Assembly: GCA_021397835.1 (NCBI GenBank)
Contig: JAJFZO010000799.1
Coordinates: 1,054,001 to 1,118,000 of the forward strand
DNA: 64,000 nucleotides
DNA from: Moringa oleifera
Lineage: Eukaryota; Streptophyta; Magnoliopsida; Brassicales; Moringaceae
Direction: 5' to 3'
Shown here: one piece after another, positions 50,600 to 63,305 of the stretch
Layout of the letters: each line of letters begins with the position of its first letter
Numbering within the stretch: the first letter of the stretch is position 1
Translations under genes and position numbers: made by a program
The notes under the pieces: model-generated
The model's input: only the letters and a program-made list of their open reading frames with translations
The model's database searches: none
Told to the model about the DNA's origin: nothing

Positions 50600-51300
50600 C
50601 ATTAATAAAGGTTCAAGAGACCAAAATGTCAGTAGAATTGCAAACTAAAAAACAAAAATAGCAAAAAGATTTATTAAGGAGAATAACATCAGAAGCAATA
50701 ACAGCAAAATCAACAATGACATTAGGAGCTGAAACTTTAGCATCAAGAGTTGGCACATCATTACTAGCTACAGATAGAGTCTCTGTTGTAGTGGCATTAG
50801 TGGAAGGAACCTCATTTAGGAAACCTCCTAAATCTTGCCAAAAAGCTCTTACATTAAGGAAAACCATAACCCTCCAACGTCTTTGCCCACATAAAGGTTA
50901 TAGTCTCCATAGCATTTAACCTCCTCCACTATATTGGCCTTAGCCTTGGACGCCTCGACTTGATAAGCAATTATTATCTCTTTTTAACCTTTTAAAGCAT
51001 AATTCAAAGTCTAACTATTAATCATTCTAAGCTCGCTTTTACTTTCAAATCAAGCTTCAGCTAATTGGATCTATACCAATGCTAACCACTAAATCTTTTG
51101 GAAGACTAGCTCTTTAGGCTTTCGACCTCTACCTCATTTTCTGCCACTTTATCGATGGTTTCGGTTGGGGACTTATTGGCATCATTCACTTCTTTTATTG
51201 AGTTGATTAATCTCCAACTAAAAAGATTATATTTCTTTATAATGAGAGTTGATCTAAAGAAAGCTTAAGAGGAAAAACTAGAAAGGAAGAACTTTAGCAA
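50600..51300 (-). pseudogene. Gypsy-type Gag remnant, coiled-coil region
   Basis: On the minus strand the pieces read NSIKEVNDANKSPTETIDK, VAENEVEVESLKS, AYQVEASKAKANIVEEVKCY and FWQDLGGFLNEVPSTNATTT. An acidic and alanine-rich coiled coil, then a conserved Cys, then an F..G...P tail matches the C-terminal part of Tat-type Gag proteins (those that begin with the PF04195-like domain seen at 15960-16560). Many stops and frame changes are present. A matching N-terminal domain between 51300 and 51850 could not be read. Confidence 0.45.
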
Positions 51301-52499
51301 ATGTCGATTTAATGAAAAAAAAAGATGGGTGTAAGGATTCACTTTATTCATACAATTGAAAAAATCATTTATTGGTCCTATATTGTTCTCAACTAGTAGT
51401 CAATTTAAAATTTGATAGCAGTACCATTAGCCTTATTAACTCTAAAGCAGTGGTCTAATTGGTGAATGAGTCTATAGCTTTCACCCCTAATTCGAGCAGT
51501 ATTTCTCTATGTTAGAGTAAGGAAGTGGCCAATGTAGAGGTAACCCATAACATCCATAACCTCTCGATCCCCATTGTAGCCCTACGTTTGATTTGCCATC
51601 ATAACAACTTTAATGTTGGGGATATGACTTAGTGCTTTACCATTTTTGAAGGTTAAATCTTCAATAGCAATAGTTGATCTCTTATTGCTTGATCTCATGG
51701 TAGGTTGGGATTAAGGTCACAATCATCAAAGTGATGTTTTTCAAATCAATTTTTCAATCCTAAGGTTATGATCTAAGATAGATTTCTCGATCTCAAAGCA
51801 GTTGTTGAAGTACAATGAGATCCCAACGAGTTATGTGCTAAAGATTTAATCAAGGTGAGTCTTCTCTTACTTAAAATAGGAAAGAGTTAAGAAGGGGAAA
51901 GTTTGAGTTTATGAAAAACTATTAAGAAATAAGGGTAAATGGGTAACTTGAGACCTACCTTTAAGGCATCTTCAAAATACAAACATAACGAGGACTCGAG
52001 TTTGAAGGATTGTCACTAAGAGAAATGAGTTTACTATAAGAAGATAAGAATGAGTCAATCAACTTAAATCTATCTAAATTCTTAGCCTTAAGGGTTGAAA
52101 AACCCAAGTTGACCATAGTTAATAAACAGAGAAGAAAAAAATAAAAATTACTATAGACTTAAGATGAGAAGGAAGGTTGAAGAACCCAAGTCGACCATGG
52201 TTAATAAAGAAAAAAAGAAAAAAAAAAGGAAATTGTTAATGACTTAAGATAAGAAGCAGTGTCCGATTGGAATCCTAAGCCAACTGACTAAAGCTTCCAA
52301 TGGTGAAATGAGAGAGAAAAATGCGAAGGAGATTAAAAAAATAGTTATGGGTTTATAAGGAAAAATTGTAGAATAAATGAAATGGTAAATGAGTAAAAAA
52401 ACAGAGGCAGAAAAAAAAAAAAAAGAGGTATATAAGTGATGGCTCGAGTAAGGAAAGGCAATAACATTAGACCTTACGCTCATGTTCTGATTCAAGGCA
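51301..52499. other. Probable remainder of the Gag remnant and leader
   Basis: No readable domain. An 82-base tandem duplication lies at 52093-52256. The minus-strand frame 52244-52495 is rich in Phe and Ser because of pyrimidine tracts and is not supported as a gene. Confidence 0.35.
52093..52256. repeat. 82-bp tandem duplication
   Basis: Two copies start ggttgaaaaacccaagttga (52093) and ggttgaagaacccaagtcga (52175). Both end with an A-rich stretch and gacttaagat(g/a)agaag. Confidence 0.85.
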
Positions 52500-53420
52500 G
52501 CAACATGACATCATGTGGCAACATGATTTTAAAATATGAGAAGTGAGACAGCCTAAAAATGATGAATTTTTTGTTAACCTAACTTTTAAACACTTATATT
52601 ATTTAAAGATTCAACTGAATCAAGACATGGTTGATCTGAAACAAAGTACATCTCAATGAAAATTTTCAAAAGCATTCTTGATATTGTTTAAACTTGCCTA
52701 AAGTGAATCTAAATGGTATAAAAAGATGAAACTAATGCAAATTTGAGTCCGAAGAATGATCTTTAATCTTAATGCTAAATCGGAGACTTTAGTGAAAATT
52801 ATCTTGATCCAAATCTTGAGTTAAAGAATAATCTTTAATCTTGACATCATATAGGAATATAATGAAATATAGTCGTAATCCTGTTGGGGACTTAAAAAAA
52901 GTAATGACTCGCCTTTGACCATTGAGAAAGACACCAGTTCATTCTTGATGCCTAATGTTGAACATCATGTTGATATCTTTAAGTCCTCAAGGTGTTTCAG
53001 AGTGTCCCGAAGTGCACTCAACATATGCATTAGGGCACGTCAAAGATGGTGATCCTTAATCTACTTCACTGTTTATGAAACTCTAGTAAAAAAAGTGTCA
53101 TCTTTGCACTATAAATAAGGATTTCAAGGTAAATAGAGGGATCCTTACCTCATTTTTCACACTTGCACTTTTTAAAATTTCTTACTCTCTTCATTTTGCT
53201 ATCTAAAATTTTTCTTCTTTAATTTTGGTTTTCTAATGAAGAATTAGAAAAGATTTGCTTTTGTTTGTAGAAAACAAAGTAGTATAGGAACTTTTGTGTG
53301 AAAAGCTTCAAATTTGCTAACTTATTTAGCTAATTAGTTAAAGGTAAAAGCAACTTCTTTTATAATCTTCACCATTTTTTATGTTTATGTATATATAATT
53401 CTTGGAATAAAATTTTTGAC
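52500..53420 (+). repeat. LTR-like segment with TATA box
   Basis: The plus strand has a U3/R-like layout: a TATAAATA at 53110-53117, about 30 bases to a probable start, then a leader rich in T and C with no open frame. No partner LTR was identified and the borders are not known, so this may be a solo LTR or the end of the LTR that begins near 50167. Confidence 0.4.
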
Positions 53421-54439
53421 CAACTAAGTAAAAGATGCTTATGGAGATACTTAAATCTTGATGTTGTTTAATTTTTCATATTCTCTACAAAATATTTGCA
53501 TTCTTGATAAGAATAAGAGAAATTATTTTTTTCTTTCTTTGATCTATCATATTTGTGGAATTATTATTCCATAATTAGCAGATTTTTGAATTTGAATTGT
53601 AACTTTTAGTCATTTTATACTTTATGGAATAATAATTCAAAGCGCAATATTCATGTGATCCAATAAGAAAATGCAAAAAAAAAAAAAAACAAACAAAGTT
53701 TTATAGTTTTTGATTTCAAACTTATAGAGATTACAGTTGTTTAGTAATGGAAATGTTGTTTAGTTTTTTAATTTCAACTTCTCATTTCTTTTACAATTTA
53801 TTTGAAATCCTTCATGTGTTATTAAGTAGAGTTTCTACATATGCTTTCTAAAAAGTTTTCAATGATCAAAGTAACTATAATAACATAGTTCTCATATTTT
53901 TAAATAAAATATCTTTGGGTTTTGGAAATGAAGGTTCAAGCAGTTGCAGAATCCTATTTCTATCATGAAAATCACATGGAGTAAATTTTTGTCAATTTGA
54001 GAATAAAAGAGCAATCGAAACATTGTGGTTTTTCGAATCACATATTTAAATTGCTCACAAAATCTACTTTTTCTCCCTTTATGCTTGAAAAGTATACTAG
54101 TTTGGTTGAGAATCAACTTCAAATTTCAAATATATTTCAAAATTAGAAATATTTTATTTAGTTAGGATCGATTATAAGCATCATGAGAGATGCTAATCCT
54201 TTTTCACCTGTAATCAAGTCTTAAATTTATTCTTAAACCACGTGAACCATGAAATTCTTCTTAATTTATTTACTTTTATTAAATTTTTAAGGGCTTTCAA
54301 AGGTGAATAAAATCAATGGTCAACCACATTGTAAAAGAGACTAGAAACTACTTTTCTTTTTTCATCAATAAAAACCAGTGAAAAAGCATTTCATGAAAAT
54401 ATATATATATTTTTAAATCACTTGGAGATTTTAGATGTC
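53421..54439. other. AT-rich region, no gene
   Basis: No recognisable coding sequence or repeat. A poly(A) run lies near 53676 and a TA run near 54400. The frame 53892-54122 (-) shows no domain. Confidence 0.55.
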
Positions 54440-57210
54440 GTTATGACATGGACATTAACTAATTTCAATTTACCTTGGCCTTATTAGGAAAACGACTTCA
54501 AGTCTCGTGAGCAATGTAGGTATAGGAGGCCTAAACTCATTTTCATAGTTTCAAAATGCTATTAATGCTTAGAGTAGGTCACTCCTTCATTTTTAGTACA
54601 CCTACTAACTGTACCTACTTATGTCATGCTTGAGTCAAAATGCAAAGGGTGATATACTCCACCAATCAAAATCATGTAGACCTTCATGCATGTTGAAAGA
54701 TTAAGTTACTCGTCTTAAGACCATACTAATGACCCATCCATGTTCCTTATCTCTCCATCCCGTAATAACAAGATCCAAAGTGAACACAAATTCATTGGTC
54801 AAAGCAGTTGGAAAGGTTATATCTATTTAGCTTTTATGCATGTTCATCCCTACGTTCACCTTGTAAGGGATCAACCAACCTTGATTTAGTGAGCAAATGC
54901 ATATAGGAGTTCATTTTGCTCTAATCTAATATGTCATAAGCCAATAGTTTTGTACTATGTAACTTGCCTATGAAACAACTTTAGACTTGTCTAGTTAATA
55001 AGTTTAACCTTTCTGTAGGATGACAACTAGTTATAGCCTATCTTAGTTTTATCATTGCTAACCATATTACAAAACTATTCATTTTTAGCTCATTGCTAAC
55101 CTTTCTCTAAGTTATTTCTTCATTTTTAGCTCATTGCTAACCATATTCACTCATGTCACATCTATGTCACAACCTAGGATGTAACACACTTCACCATTTG
55201 AAATCATGCTCATATTCATGCAGGAAAAGGAGACTAATGCAACTTCTCCTAAGACCATACCAATGACCCCTTCCATGCTGCTTACTTACTCATCCCATTA
55301 CAATAAGACCCAATGTAGACACCATTCAATTGATTCGAACGTTGGCAGCGGCTACATCCATTTGGCTTCCTTTCTTGCTTATCTTCATGTTCACCTTATA
55401 GAGAACCTACCCACTTTGCTTAAGGCACTTAGTAAGCAGACTTGGATAAAGGTTGGTCTTGTTTTAATACTATTTATCATAAATCAACAGTTTTGCATAG
55501 TGTAACTCGCTTGTAGGACACTTCTAGACTCATCTAACCTATACGTTGAGTCTTTCTCATAGTGGTATCGACTAATTTAAGTACAAGAGATTTCAGTCAT
55601 CTTTATTTCTCCAATATGCGTGTTATCTTTTAGATTAAATCACTCTTTCTTATTTAGCACACTAGGTAATCCTGCTTGCTTGTATCACATATGAGTCACA
55701 ATGTCGAGCGTGACACTAATATTAACTATCATGGGTTGATAGTTTTGCATATAATAACTCACCCATGGGGCACCTTTAGACTCATCTAGCTACAAATTCA
55801 ATCTTTCATATAAGTGGCAATTGGTTTCGATCTATTTTGACCTCTATAAGGTGTAATACACTTCATCATTTGAAATCATGCACAGCCTTATGCATGATGG
55901 GAGATTAACGTAACTTTTTCTGAAAACATACTAACAATCTCATCCATGCTCCTTGCCTCTATATCTTGCCATTATAAAACCCAATATAGCCATTGTTTCA
56001 TTTGTGTAAGCACTTAGAGAGGCCACAGCCATTTAACTTCCTTACTTGTTCATCCCTATATTCACCTTATAGAGGACCACCCACTTGGGTTAGGCACTTA
56101 ATAAATGGATATGAATTTTGCCAGCCTACTCTAACTTGTCATGAGTTGATTAATTGAGTAACTTGCCCATGGGAGACCTTTCCATATATGTGGCAACATG
56201 TTTTGACTTGTTTTTATGAGGACAGTGACTTCAACCCTCAACTAGTTTGAGCATGAAAGGTCTAAAATCGTCTTCACAGCATTAATGTGCATGTCAACCA
56301 TTTGATAGAGTCATTCCTTCATGTTTAACACATAAGCTGACCTTACTTCCTTATGCCAAACTAGTTTCACAATAGAGGGTATGATAATAATACCACTTGT
56401 CACGGACTGATAATTTTACATAATGTAATTATCTATGGGGTATGCATAGACTCATGTAGCCTATAGTTTCAACCCATCCATATGGGTGTCAACTAATTTC
56501 AATCATATCAAGAGAGTGCTTGGAATTGTTTAGGCATGGGAGATCTAGAGTCGTCTTTATAGCTTCAACTGCACGTTAGTCCTAAACTAACCACTTCTTC
56601 ATGTTTAGGACACCATTTGACCTTACTTGCTCATGTAACGCCTACGTCAAAATGCAATTGATAACATCTACCACATGAAATAGTGCACACATTATGCATG
56701 ATAGAGGATTGATGCAACTTGTAACAATGAACTCATTCATACTCATTGCCTATTGGTCCCGCCATAATATGACCTAATTCAAACACCAGTTCTTTAATGC
56801 AAGTGCTTAGAAGTGCCACATCCATTTGGCTTTCATGCTTGCTCATCTTCACATCTATCTTGTTGCACTTGGTGAATGAATGTAGATAGAGCTCAGTCTT
56901 GCTCTAATGCTATTTGTCATGGATCGATAATTTTGCACAGCATACTTGCCCATAGGGCACCTTTAGAGTCCTCTAACCTATAGGTTTAACCTTTTCATAT
57001 AAGTGCTGACTAATTTCGGTGTATCTTGGCCTCATCAAATAGGTAGTTCTAAACCTTAAGTTTAAGCATAAAAGACCTAAACTCATTGTAGCTTCAATTT
57101 ATGCAGTACCGCTTGAATTGAGTCATTTCTTTGTATTTAGCACATTAACTAACTCTACTTACTCATATTATATCACAATGCGAAGTGTGACATTAAGGCA
57201 ATTTTTTTTA
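54440..57210. repeat. Satellite-like tandem repeat, block 2
   Basis: The same repeat family as block 1. Anchor (c), the atagttttgcatag type, occurs near 54935, 55480, 55728, 56140, 56396 and 56916, spaced about 545, 248, 412, 256 and 520 bases. Long units carry the middle anchor (catcccgccataat, ttggcttccttacttgttca), seen near 54655-54920, 55195-55460, 55855-56120 and 56670-56900; short units lack it. The pattern is thus roughly alternating long and short units. CpG sites are mostly lost relative to what the anchors suggest, as expected of old methylated DNA. Confidence 0.75.
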
Positions 57211-58153
57211 TTGATTAAATTTACGTCAAAAGAAAACATCCCTTCTAAGAAGGTACATAACTCTCTCTCGTTAAAGGAAATCAATGCTTAACTTCTTTTT
57301 ATATTCGTTAATCTTTTCCTCTCTATCTTCCACTATTTATAATCATAAAAGACTTTGGGTTTTGTATTTCTATTTAGATAAACTTTCCTTAACGAATCTA
57401 ACACATTTCATTGACTCATGAATGCCATCGTAAACCCTTTCTAATTGTAAGACAAACCATGATACGAAATTGATGAAATTTGTGATTCAGGAAAGTCTTC
57501 AAGATTGTCCAAAAATAGATTTGTATAAAAGCACAATCCATCATTTATATCAAAGTGAAAACCTCGATATAATGAAGTTACAATCAATTGAAGGATTAAT
57601 TAATAACTCAAGGGTGAATGACCATGGAAATTTTTGATAAGTTTACATATTATCAAAAGAATTAAGAAGGAAACGACCTCACAAATATTTCAGTTCCATT
57701 GAATTCTGTTTGACAAAACTTACTTCCTCTTTAAATATGATTAAGAGAAAATATAAATCAAAAAGTAAATATCTTAAAATCAAAAATAAATATCTTATAA
57801 TTTGAAAGGTAAATAATAGCTAATATTATTCGATCATTTTTTGAAAAGTAAATATCCTTCAACAAATCTTCCCAACGTTAAGTTCACTAAATCCTTCATT
57901 TAACCATCTTATTATCTTGCCACTAAAATAAATTTATTTTAATTATATTAATTAAGTCTTATATTTTCGTTTATGTTCATCTCATAATGCAATATTTCAA
58001 AATCAATCAAGATATCTTTAAATCAACCCATTAATTAAGTGTTTCTGAGATTTTCATGGTTTTTACTCTTGTAATTGACTTAAGTACTAGAATATGCATT
58101 AAATTCTTTGATTGTATTTTTCTATTTTACCATTTACTTTATTTAACACATTA
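57211..58153. other. AT-rich spacer, no gene
   Basis: Between the satellite and the Copia element. Nothing recognisable. Confidence 0.6.
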
Positions 58154-58158
58154 CTCAA
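58154..58158. repeat. Target site duplication, left (ctcaa)
   Basis: These five bases directly precede the 5' LTR and are repeated exactly after the 3' LTR at 63301-63305. Confidence 0.9.
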
Positions 58159-58622
58159 TGTTAAAAATATAGTTACTGATAAACTATTTTTATATATCAA
58201 ATCACTAAAGAGAATATTGCCTGTTGGGCATTTGGTTACACTCAATTGAAATTAAAAGTTAACATTTGGAACTACCTATCCAAACCAGAAAGATATAACT
58301 ATTAGAATTACCTATCCAAATTAAAAAGGTATCTATTTAAAGGTATCTGTTTAAAGATATGTCTTCAAAGAGTTCTAAGGTGTTTACAGATATTCAGATA
58401 AAATATCTTCATTTATCAATTAAAAACCAAAAACTATTTCTCTAAATTAGTCATTTAGAGAGTTTTTAGTATTTTTTTTCTTTTTTTGAAATCTCTATTT
58501 GGCTTTGTTAAATCCTGAAAGGAATTCATCTTGAACCCAAAAGAAACATAATAAGGGGATAAATTCCTTAACGACAATGACTTCACATTCAAAGCCTTCA
58601 TTCTTCTTTGATTTGTCTAACA
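58159..58622 (+). repeat. Copia 5' LTR
   Basis: Begins TGTTAAAAATATAGTTA and ends ...TTTGTCTAACA. A weak primer-binding site may follow at about 58632 (tttatatcaaagaaag, a decayed match to TGGTATCAGAGC). Confidence 0.88.
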
Positions 58623-58639
58623 ATCTTAAGGAATTTATA

Positions 58640-59570
58640 TCAAAGAAAGCTACTGATTCCAAGTATTTTCTCGAAAATATTTTTCATCATGGTGCATTCA
58701 AATTGGATCATTTTAATGGCATAAATTTTACTTGCTAAAAGGATAAGGTTATCTTTCTATTACCTAAATTGGGTGTCACATGTCTGCTAAATGCAAATCT
58801 GCCTATAATTCCTAAATCAACAGATGATGAAAGTAATGAAATCAAAGCATCCAAAAATAAGTACTAAGGAGATGAAGTTCGATGTAAAGGATATATTTTG
58901 AATTCCCTATCTCATAGATGGTGTTACCTATTTCATTAATTCAAATCCCTGCTAAAAATTTGGCATGCATTGGTAAACAAATACACATTAGAAAAATAAA
59001 GTATGAGCAGATTTCTAAGTATAAAATTTTTTTATTATCAAATGATTGATAATAAATTTGATATGGTTCAAGTGGATGAGTTGCTTGTTTTAGTATCTAG
59101 ACTTAAGGATATGAAGATTGATGTGTCTGAACAACTCCAAATGATTGTTGTAATTACAAAATTACTAACCACATGGAACGATTATCAAAAGAAACTACTA
59201 AACACTTCTAAAAATTTCACAATAGACCAACTTATAAAGCATAATTGAATAAAATAAGAAACTCGCGTTCGTGAGAAAAAGTTTACTTTAAATTTTGGTT
59301 ATAATGTGAGCTATATTATGGCTAGCACTAAGAAAGATGGAAATTATTTTGGAAAGAAGAGAAAACATACTAAGACTTTAAGTGATAATTCTACCAATAT
59401 AAGGAAAAACATGTCTTTTTATTTCTATGGAAAGAATAAACATTTCAAAAAAGAGTGCAGGTGCTATAAGAAGCTTAAAATAGAGGCAAATACTAGTCAA
59501 AAAAAGGTAAATGTAGTTGAACACCTTTTTAAGTCTAGATATCATTGCCATGGTTGCTAGTCTTAATATC
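58640..59570 (+). pseudogene. Copia Gag, broken
   Basis: Pieces include FHHGAFKLDHFNGINF, a central open piece 59003-59248 with DNKFDMVQVDELLVLVSRLK and LTTWNDYQKKLLNTSKNFTI, and a zinc-knuckle region at about 59416-59475 reading FYFYGKNKHFKKECRCYKK. There the first two knuckle cysteines are lost while His and the last Cys remain. Stops after KHN and elsewhere disrupt it. Confidence 0.75.
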
Positions 59571-59599
59571 AGTATGATAACATAATGTAACATGACCAG

Positions 59600-62100
59600 T
59601 TGGTTGATTGGTGGTATGATTCAAGTGCTATTGTCCCTATCTGTAATGACAAAAGCATATTCAAATTAAGTATTAATAAAGTTGATGTCTCTACTTATAT
59701 GCTTAAATCTCTTTTCAATTTATAGTATGCTTGTTTATCACGCATTAATTTTGGATCAATTAAATTTGCTAAGCATGGTTTTGATCTCATGTGCAAATGA
59801 AAATCATAAAAAATATAAAATTTGCATACAAGCAAAAATGACTAAGAAGCCCTTTCCAAAGAATGAAAGGACAACTAAATTGCTTAAATTGGTACACTCT
59901 GATATATGTGAATTAAATGGTCATTTAACTAGAAAAGAAAGTAGGTATTTTATTACATTTTATTAGATTTTTGGATGATCATTCTAAATTCACTTATATG
60001 TACTTAATGAGACCAAAGATTAAGCATTTAAAAATTTTAAATATTACAAAGTCTTGGTCGAAAACCATTTGGAAAAGAAAATTAAGATCCTAACAAGTGA
60101 TAGGGACGGTAAATATTTTCCAATTGAATTTTTAAAATTTTGAGAAGAAAATGGTATGATTCATCAAAAAATGCCATATACAATCACAACAAAATGGTTT
60201 GGATGAAAAAAAGAAAAACATTGCTAGATATGACTAATGCTATGGTTATGCATGCTACCAATAAATTAATCGATGGAAAGAAATCTTGTTAATAATTAGT
60301 CTTGTGCATAACCAAATACCATCAAAGAAAATACATACATCTCCATAGGAAGCATGGAAAGGAACGCAGCCTAACTTAAACTATTTAAGGGTATGGTGTT
60401 GTATAGCCTATTATAAAGTTTCAAATCCTAGAAAAACCAAATTAAGACCTAAAGGTTTTAAAAGTATCTTTGTAGGACATGTTGAAAGCATATAAATTAT
60501 CAAATTTAGAATCAAATGTTATTGTAAGTCTAGAGATGTTGAACTTTTTGAAACTAGTTTTTATGAAGATTTGAAAGTGAACTCCTAAGTAATTAGGTAA
60601 ATTCTAGAAAATGCAACAAATAATAATATCATGGATCTTAACTCTTCTACTTTGGTTAATAAAAGGAAAATAGTAAAACCTCCTAATGAACCTAGAAGAT
60701 GTCAAAAAGCACAAAAATAGAAGAATATAAAACCTGATTTTATTTCTTCGCAATCCATAAAATCATTCTTGGTTGAAAGAAGTAGAGATATAGTGTTAAA
60801 TAAGATACTCATTGTTTTGAATTTGAAAGAAGATCCAAAAACATATTATGAGGTTGGTTTAAAGAGATTCCAATTTTTGGAAAAAAGACATAAATGATGA
60901 AATGGATTCTCTTTAGCAAATGAAACATAGGTGTTGGTTGACTTACCTCATGGTTCAAAACTCATTGGATATAAATAGGTATTTAGAAGAAAATTTAATA
61001 CTGATGGTTCTCTACAAACTTTCAAAGTAAGATTTGTAGCAAAGGGTTTTAAACCAAAAAAAAAAAAGTGTTGATTATTTTGACACCAATGCTCTTGTAG
61101 CAAGAATTATTTCAATCAAGGTGTTGTTCGCTTTAGCATCAATATATGACTTGTATATTCACCAAATGGACGTCAAAATGATATTTTTAAATGGTGAACT
61201 AAATAAAGAGGTTTATATGGAACAATTCGAAAGGTTTATACTTCCTAGAAATAAAAATAAAGTTTGTAAATTGATAAAATCCTTGTATGGATTAAAGCAA
61301 ACTCCTAAATAGTGGCATGAAAAATTCGATAGTGTATTTCTATCACATGGCTTCAGTCACAATAGTGACAAATGTACTTACTTTAAATTCGCGTGAGGAC
61401 TAATGTGCAATAATATGTCTTCATATTGATGACATATTAATCATAGAAACTAATATACAAGGAGTGAATAACACCAAGAAGTTTCTGATTTCTCAATTTA
61501 AAATGAAAGATTTAAGACAAGTTGATACTATCTTAGGAATTAAAATTAAGAAACATGGTGGGGGTTTTGTAACCCTTTTGATGTTTCAAATAAATTGACA
61601 AAAAATTCAAAAAGGTCTATTAGTCAATTAGACTATACTAGTGCTATTGGTAGTCTAATGTCTGTTGTGCACTATATAAGACTCAATATTGCTTTTACTA
61701 CTTGTAAATTATTTAGATTTACTCATAATCCTAGTTGAACATTGGAAAGCTATTGGAAGAGTTTTCAAGTATTTTAAAAAGACAAAATCTTTTATCTTAT
61801 TTTATATCCTGTTTCCTTTGATTCTAAAAGGTTAAACAAATGCAAGTTGGATTACTGCTATCAGTGATAATAAATCAACGTCTGGTAGGATTTTTACCTT
61901 AGGAGGGGGAGTTATATCATGGACTTCCAAGAAACAAAAGTATATAACTTATTCCAATATGGAATTCGAGTTCATTATATTAATAGTAGAACCAAAAAGA
62001 CATTATGGCTAAGAAATTTATTATTAGATATGAAGTTACGGCCACAAATAATGCTAACTATTTATTTGCACTGTAACAATTAAGGAACAATGTTTAGAGC
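59600..62100 (+). pseudogene. Copia Pol, broken
   Basis: The protease site is WWYDSSAIVPIC, where the family has DSGA. The integrase zinc and core region contains KYKICIQAKMTKKPFPKNER, LLKLVHSDICELNG and, later, NYLRVWCCIAYYKVSNPRK. The reverse transcriptase contains QMDVKMIFLNGELNKEVYME and KVCKLIKSLYGLKQTPK. Its active-site box is CLHIDDILI near 61420, where YVDD is usual. RNase H is seen as SDNKSTSGRIFTLGGGVISW near 61865-61925. Frameshifts and stops occur between all of these, so no enzyme is expected. Confidence 0.82.
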
Positions 62101-62838
62101 ATTGAATAAAATTTATGACGCAGTAAATCTAGATGTATTGCCTTGAGACATGAATATATTAAAGAATTGATTTTTGATGGTATAATCATAATGGTCTATG
62201 TTAGGTCCAAAAAAATCTAGTCGACTTATTATAAAAAGGACTCTCGAGAGATATAATAAAAAGTACTACAAGTACCATAGGTCTAAAACCATTCTAATTT
62301 GTCACTTATAATGGAAAACTTACTATTCTTATTGCTTAGCTATTTCTAAGGTTTAAAAGGTAATAACAAATTATTAATGATAATTAGCAAGTACTAGGAT
62401 CTATATAGTACTTATGAAAAAGAGGTTGAATATAAATTATTCTTAATGAAGATACGTGTTTAGATTATAAACAAAGAAGTTTGAAATTATAACTTCATCG
62501 GATCTTCACTTCTATGAACACAAGAAATGGTGCCACCTATGTCAAAAGTTTGATAATTAAAAGTTTTGTAAGTGTTCACAAATTCATGAGGTAACATAAG
62601 GCTATATTATAGTGCTAAACTTCATGATAAACTAAGTTAACGAATGTAACACGGTTTATATGTATGACGTTTTCAATCGTGTCATACAAAAATTGTGGTT
62701 TAAATAGCTATATAACCATAGATTTCAACAAGATCTTGAAATGTTTATACTAATGGTAGATTTAAATTGAAAGAAAGCTCCTACATATATAAATTTTATT
62801 TGGTTTTGATTTGGTACATCACTAACTAAGTGGGGGAT
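62101..62838 (+). other. Copia 3' region and polypurine tract
   Basis: Decayed RNase H end and untranslated sequence. The tract aagtgggggat (62829-62838) directly ahead of the 3' LTR is the primer for plus-strand synthesis in Copia elements. Confidence 0.6.
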
Positions 62839-63300
62839 TATTGAAAATATAGTTAGTGTTGAACTATTTTTATATCTCACATCACTAAAAAGAAGATTCC
62901 CAAGTAAACACTTGATTACACTTAATTGAAGTTAAAATTTAACTATTAGAACCACCTATCCAAGATGAAACTATTGAAACTGTCCACCAAACCAAAAAAA
63001 AAAAAAATGTCTATTTAAAGGTATCTATTTAAAAATATCTTTTCAAAAAATTTTAAGATATTTATGGATATTTAAATAAAATATCTTTTTTATTAATTAA
63101 AAATTAAAATTTATTTTTTTAAATTAGTCATTGAGAGAGTTTTTAGTTTTATTTTATTTTTTAAAAATTTTTATTTGATTTTGTTAAATCTTAAAAAAAA
63201 TTTATCTTGAATCCAGAAGCAAAAATAATAAAGACATAAATTCTTTAACGACAATAATTTCACATTCAAAACTTTCATTTTTTCTTTTAATTTTTTAACA
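62839..63300 (+). repeat. Copia 3' LTR
   Basis: Begins TATTGAAAATATAGTTAG (a TG to TA change at the first dinucleotide) and ends ...ATTTTTTAACA. It matches the 5' LTR along its whole length with scattered differences. Confidence 0.88.
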
Positions 63301-63305
63301 CTCAA
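63301..63305. repeat. Target site duplication, right (ctcaa)
   Basis: An exact copy of 58154-58158, directly after the 3' LTR. Confidence 0.9.

Larger units (their letters stand above)
58159..63300 (+). mobile_element. Complete but decayed Copia retrotransposon
   Basis: A 5142-base element with LTRs of 464 and 462 bases, a perfect 5-bp target duplication (ctcaa), a polypurine tract (aagtgggggat, 62829-62838) and the Copia domain order Gag, protease, integrase, reverse transcriptase, RNase H on the plus strand. The LTRs differ by substitutions and small indels throughout, so the insertion is old. Stops and frameshifts interrupt every domain. It is separate from the Copia array at 22328-38197, with a different LTR and Gag type. 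Confidence 0.92.

Noticed and set aside
48985..57210. Frames within the satellite blocks as genes (for example 49338-49589, 55206-55505)
   Set aside because: They fall in repeated units that differ in frame between copies, so there is no selected coding sequence.
22328..63300. Integrated pararetrovirus or other viral sequence
   Set aside because: All polymerase pieces have Copia domain order with LTRs and tRNA primer sites. No coat or movement protein signature was seen.
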